From an aff. Roholtiella sp. LEGE 12411 (GTDB lineage Bacteria > Cyanobacteriota > Cyanobacteriia > Cyanobacteriales > Nostocaceae), in NCBI RefSeq assembly GCF_015206995.1, contig NZ_JADEXR010000031.1:1-52181 (forward strand): a DNA stretch of 52,181 nt. Reading direction: 5' to 3'. The translations under genes and the position numbers were made by a program. Below, one piece after another: positions 50,734 through 52,181 of this stretch. The notes beneath the pieces were generated by a model. It saw only the letters and a program-made list of their open reading frames with translations, was not told where the DNA came from and did no database searches. Numbering within the stretch: the first letter of the stretch is position 1; each line of letters begins with the position of its first letter.

Positions 50734-52104
50734 TCACTCCTCCAAGCGTCGCAGTTGGATTTGGTGCAGACGTGGCCCAACAACTGAGACTACAGTGAAT
50801 TCGAGATTTTCATAGAATAAGGTTTCGCCTTTGGCAGGAATTTTCTGCAACTGATAGAGCAAAAACCCTCCAAGTGTTTGGTATTCTCTTGTTAAAGGCA
50901 AATTGAGATGCAAAACTTCGTTGACGTCTTCAAGGTTGATCTGTGCCTGCACCAGAAATTTATGCTCATCTAACATTTGGATCAGCAAATCATCGCTGCT
51001 TTCGGGTTCGCTGGCGTCACCAATAATTTCAGCAATAACATCTTTGATAGTTACCAGTCCCACAGTACCGCCAAATTCATTTACTACCATGACCATAGCT
51101 GATTTCTCTTGCTGCATCATTGGCAAAAGTTCACTCAAGGACGTGTGTTCTGGGACAAACTGGGCGGGACGCATCCAAGGTTCGATCTGTGTCTCTAAAG
51201 ACAACTTTCCTACAGCCAGAGGTTTTGCCAGATCTTTAAAGTAGACAATCCCACGAATGTTGTCTAAAGATTCACCAATCACAGGATAGCGGGAGTGGCC
51301 AGTAGAAGCCATTTCCGTGAGTAATGTCTGGAAAGTAGCATCTTTTGGCAGTGCTACAATGCTGGTGCGTGGAATCATCACAGCTTGCGCCGTTACATCG
51401 CTAAACTCAAAGACATTATTGAGCAGTTCTCGTTCTGAAAGCTCTAAACCAGTGGATTCGCGTTCTGTAGAGATAATCAGTTGCAATTCCTCTGGAGTAA
51501 CAGGTGGCCTCCAGCTTTGACCTGTGTATTGGATGCCAAAGATTCGTAATAGACAGCGGGTTGATTGGTTGAGAATCCAAATGAAGGGTCTGAAAAAACG
51601 TACGATCGCTTTTACCGAAGGCCCTAAAAACCGAGCCAGCTGTTCCGAGTACAGCATAGCTAATGATTTGGGACACAGTTCCCCTAACACAATTTGCAAA
51701 TAGGCAATTAGAAAAAAGGCGATCGGAATTGATAAAGAATGAGCTATGAAGATATTCATTCTACTGGGTAAAGGCAAGGATTTTAGCCATGCATCCACCA
51801 GCATCACAATTGTACTTTCTCCAATCCATCCCAACGCCAAACTAGAGAGGGTAATGCCTAATTGGGTTGTAGATAATAGTCTATCGATACTACGTTGCAG
51901 TGTTTCAACAGCGATCGCTGGAATATCACCAGCTTCAACTAGCTGGTGAATACGCGACCTCCGCACACTGACCATCGAAAACTCTGCTGTCACAAAAAAG
52001 GCATTTATCGCAATCAGTAGTAGCACTGACAACAATCGCAGCCCCACATCTGTCCAAATTAATCTAGGAAAACCACTCACCGCCAAAGATCGTGTAAAAC
52101 TCAC
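50734..52104 (-). CDS. CNNM/CBS-domain membrane protein (hemolysin C/CorC-like)
   Basis: A 456-residue protein. The N-terminal CNNM (DUF21) membrane domain has three to four helices (LLIAINAFFVTAEFSMVSVRRSR, STTQLGITLSSLALGWIGE). Two CBS motifs follow (VMIPRTSIVALPKDATFQTLL and RGIVYFKDLAKPL), and a C-terminal CorC_HlyC domain ends VSVVGPRLHQIQLRRL. The family is linked to magnesium or cobalt efflux in other bacteria; hemolysin naming is historical. CBS pairs bind adenine nucleotides. The start MSFTRSLAVSGF lies close to the window end, but the gene is complete. Confidence 0.93.
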   Translation of the reverse strand: MSFTRSLAVSGFPRLIWTDVGLRLLSVLLLIAINAFFVTAEFSMVSVRRSRIHQLVEAGDIPAIAVETLQRSIDRLLSTTQLGITLSSLALGWIGESTIVMLVDAWLKSLPLPSRMNIFIAHSLSIPIAFFLIAYLQIVLGELCPKSLAMLYSEQLARFLGPSVKAIVRFFRPFIWILNQSTRCLLRIFGIQYTGQSWRPPVTPEELQLIISTERESTGLELSERELLNNVFEFSDVTAQAVMIPRTSIVALPKDATFQTLLTEMASTGHSRYPVIGESLDNIRGIVYFKDLAKPLAVGKLSLETQIEPWMRPAQFVPEHTSLSELLPMMQQEKSAMVMVVNEFGGTVGLVTIKDVIAEIIGDASEPESSDDLLIQMLDEHKFLVQAQINLEDVNEVLHLNLPLTREYQTLGGFLLYQLQKIPAKGETLFYENLEFTVVSVVGPRLHQIQLRRLEE

Positions 52105-52181
52105 GCCCCCATTTAGAGAGATTAGGCATTGGGAACTGGGGATTGAATTCTTCCCAATACCCAGTCCCCAGTCCCCAGTCC
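52105..52181. repeat. Short tandem repeats at window end
   Basis: TTAGGCATTGGGAACTGGGG followed by CCCAGTC heptamers runs to the window edge. It is upstream of the CNNM gene. Confidence 0.55.

Overview
The window comes from the chromosome of a filamentous, heterocyst-forming cyanobacterium of the Nostoc/Anabaena group. Three things show this: frequent GCGATCGC (HIP1) octamers in and between genes; cyanobacterial genes such as chlM, glnB, a thylakoid-type thioredoxin-fold protein and several cyanobacterium-only hypotheticals; and hetF lying next to a tandem array of NsiR1-type small-RNA genes, a pairing known from Nostoc sp. PCC 7120. The long gaps hold tandem heptamers, palindromes and MITE-like repeats, also typical of Nostocales.

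Layout. 0-7 kb is a sulfur region: an Rrf2 regulator with cysK on the minus strand, divergent from cysE; then a CysR-like Crp-family regulator, a NIL-domain protein, and the sulfate transporter genes sbpA-cysT-cysW (the ATPase gene cysA is absent). Two inverted 145-bp copies of one MITE bracket cysR-NIL-cysW-cysT. 7-10 kb holds a class II glutamine amidotransferase, a lone response regulator and a small hypothetical. 9.5-10.7 kb is a graveyard: a tyrosine-recombinase remnant, a truncated HNH endonuclease with its small partner gene, and a HigBA-like module with a beheaded toxin and an ATA in the start-codon position. Next come a two-gene SNF2 helicase cassette (10.7-13.5 kb), miaB, chlM and an AAA ATPase with a membrane anchor. 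17.7-22.3 kb holds small membrane proteins, a porin fragment, aqpZ, hicAB and a thioredoxin-fold lumenal protein. 22.5-25.6 kb carries murT and gatD, split by an inverted gene.

25.7-30.0 kb is the heterocyst region. HetF (CHAT protease plus TPRs) is on the minus strand; upstream on the plus strand is an array of ten NsiR1-like units. Seven have a TCCGGA-type (DIF1) promoter and a terminator; three are decayed. 30-38 kb has housekeeping and envelope genes: a membrane subtilase, a lipoprotein, thiD, and glnB with a candidate NtcA site. 38-39.6 kb is a second graveyard (LysR and SDR stubs, palindromes) next to a GC-rich, probably imported NTF2-like gene. 39.7-45 kb has rdgB, a phosphohexomutase, a Tat-exported repeat protein and a galactose-oxidase-like copper radical oxidase with all five active-site residues. 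45-52 kb has a chromosomal ParM/ParR-like pair, a DedA protein, a Gfo/Idh/MocA oxidoreductase, queC and a CNNM/CBS membrane protein.

How genes work together. The sulfur genes cover uptake (SbpA, CysT, CysW), serine activation (CysE), cysteine formation (CysK) and two regulators. HetF, NsiR1 and PII belong to nitrogen-stress signalling and heterocyst development. MurT with GatD would amidate peptidoglycan precursors. The candidates least explained by known biology are the SNF2 helicase/partner cassette, the copper radical oxidase pair and the chromosomal actin-like segregation pair. All calls rest on reading the sequence and on remembered family features; no database search was run.
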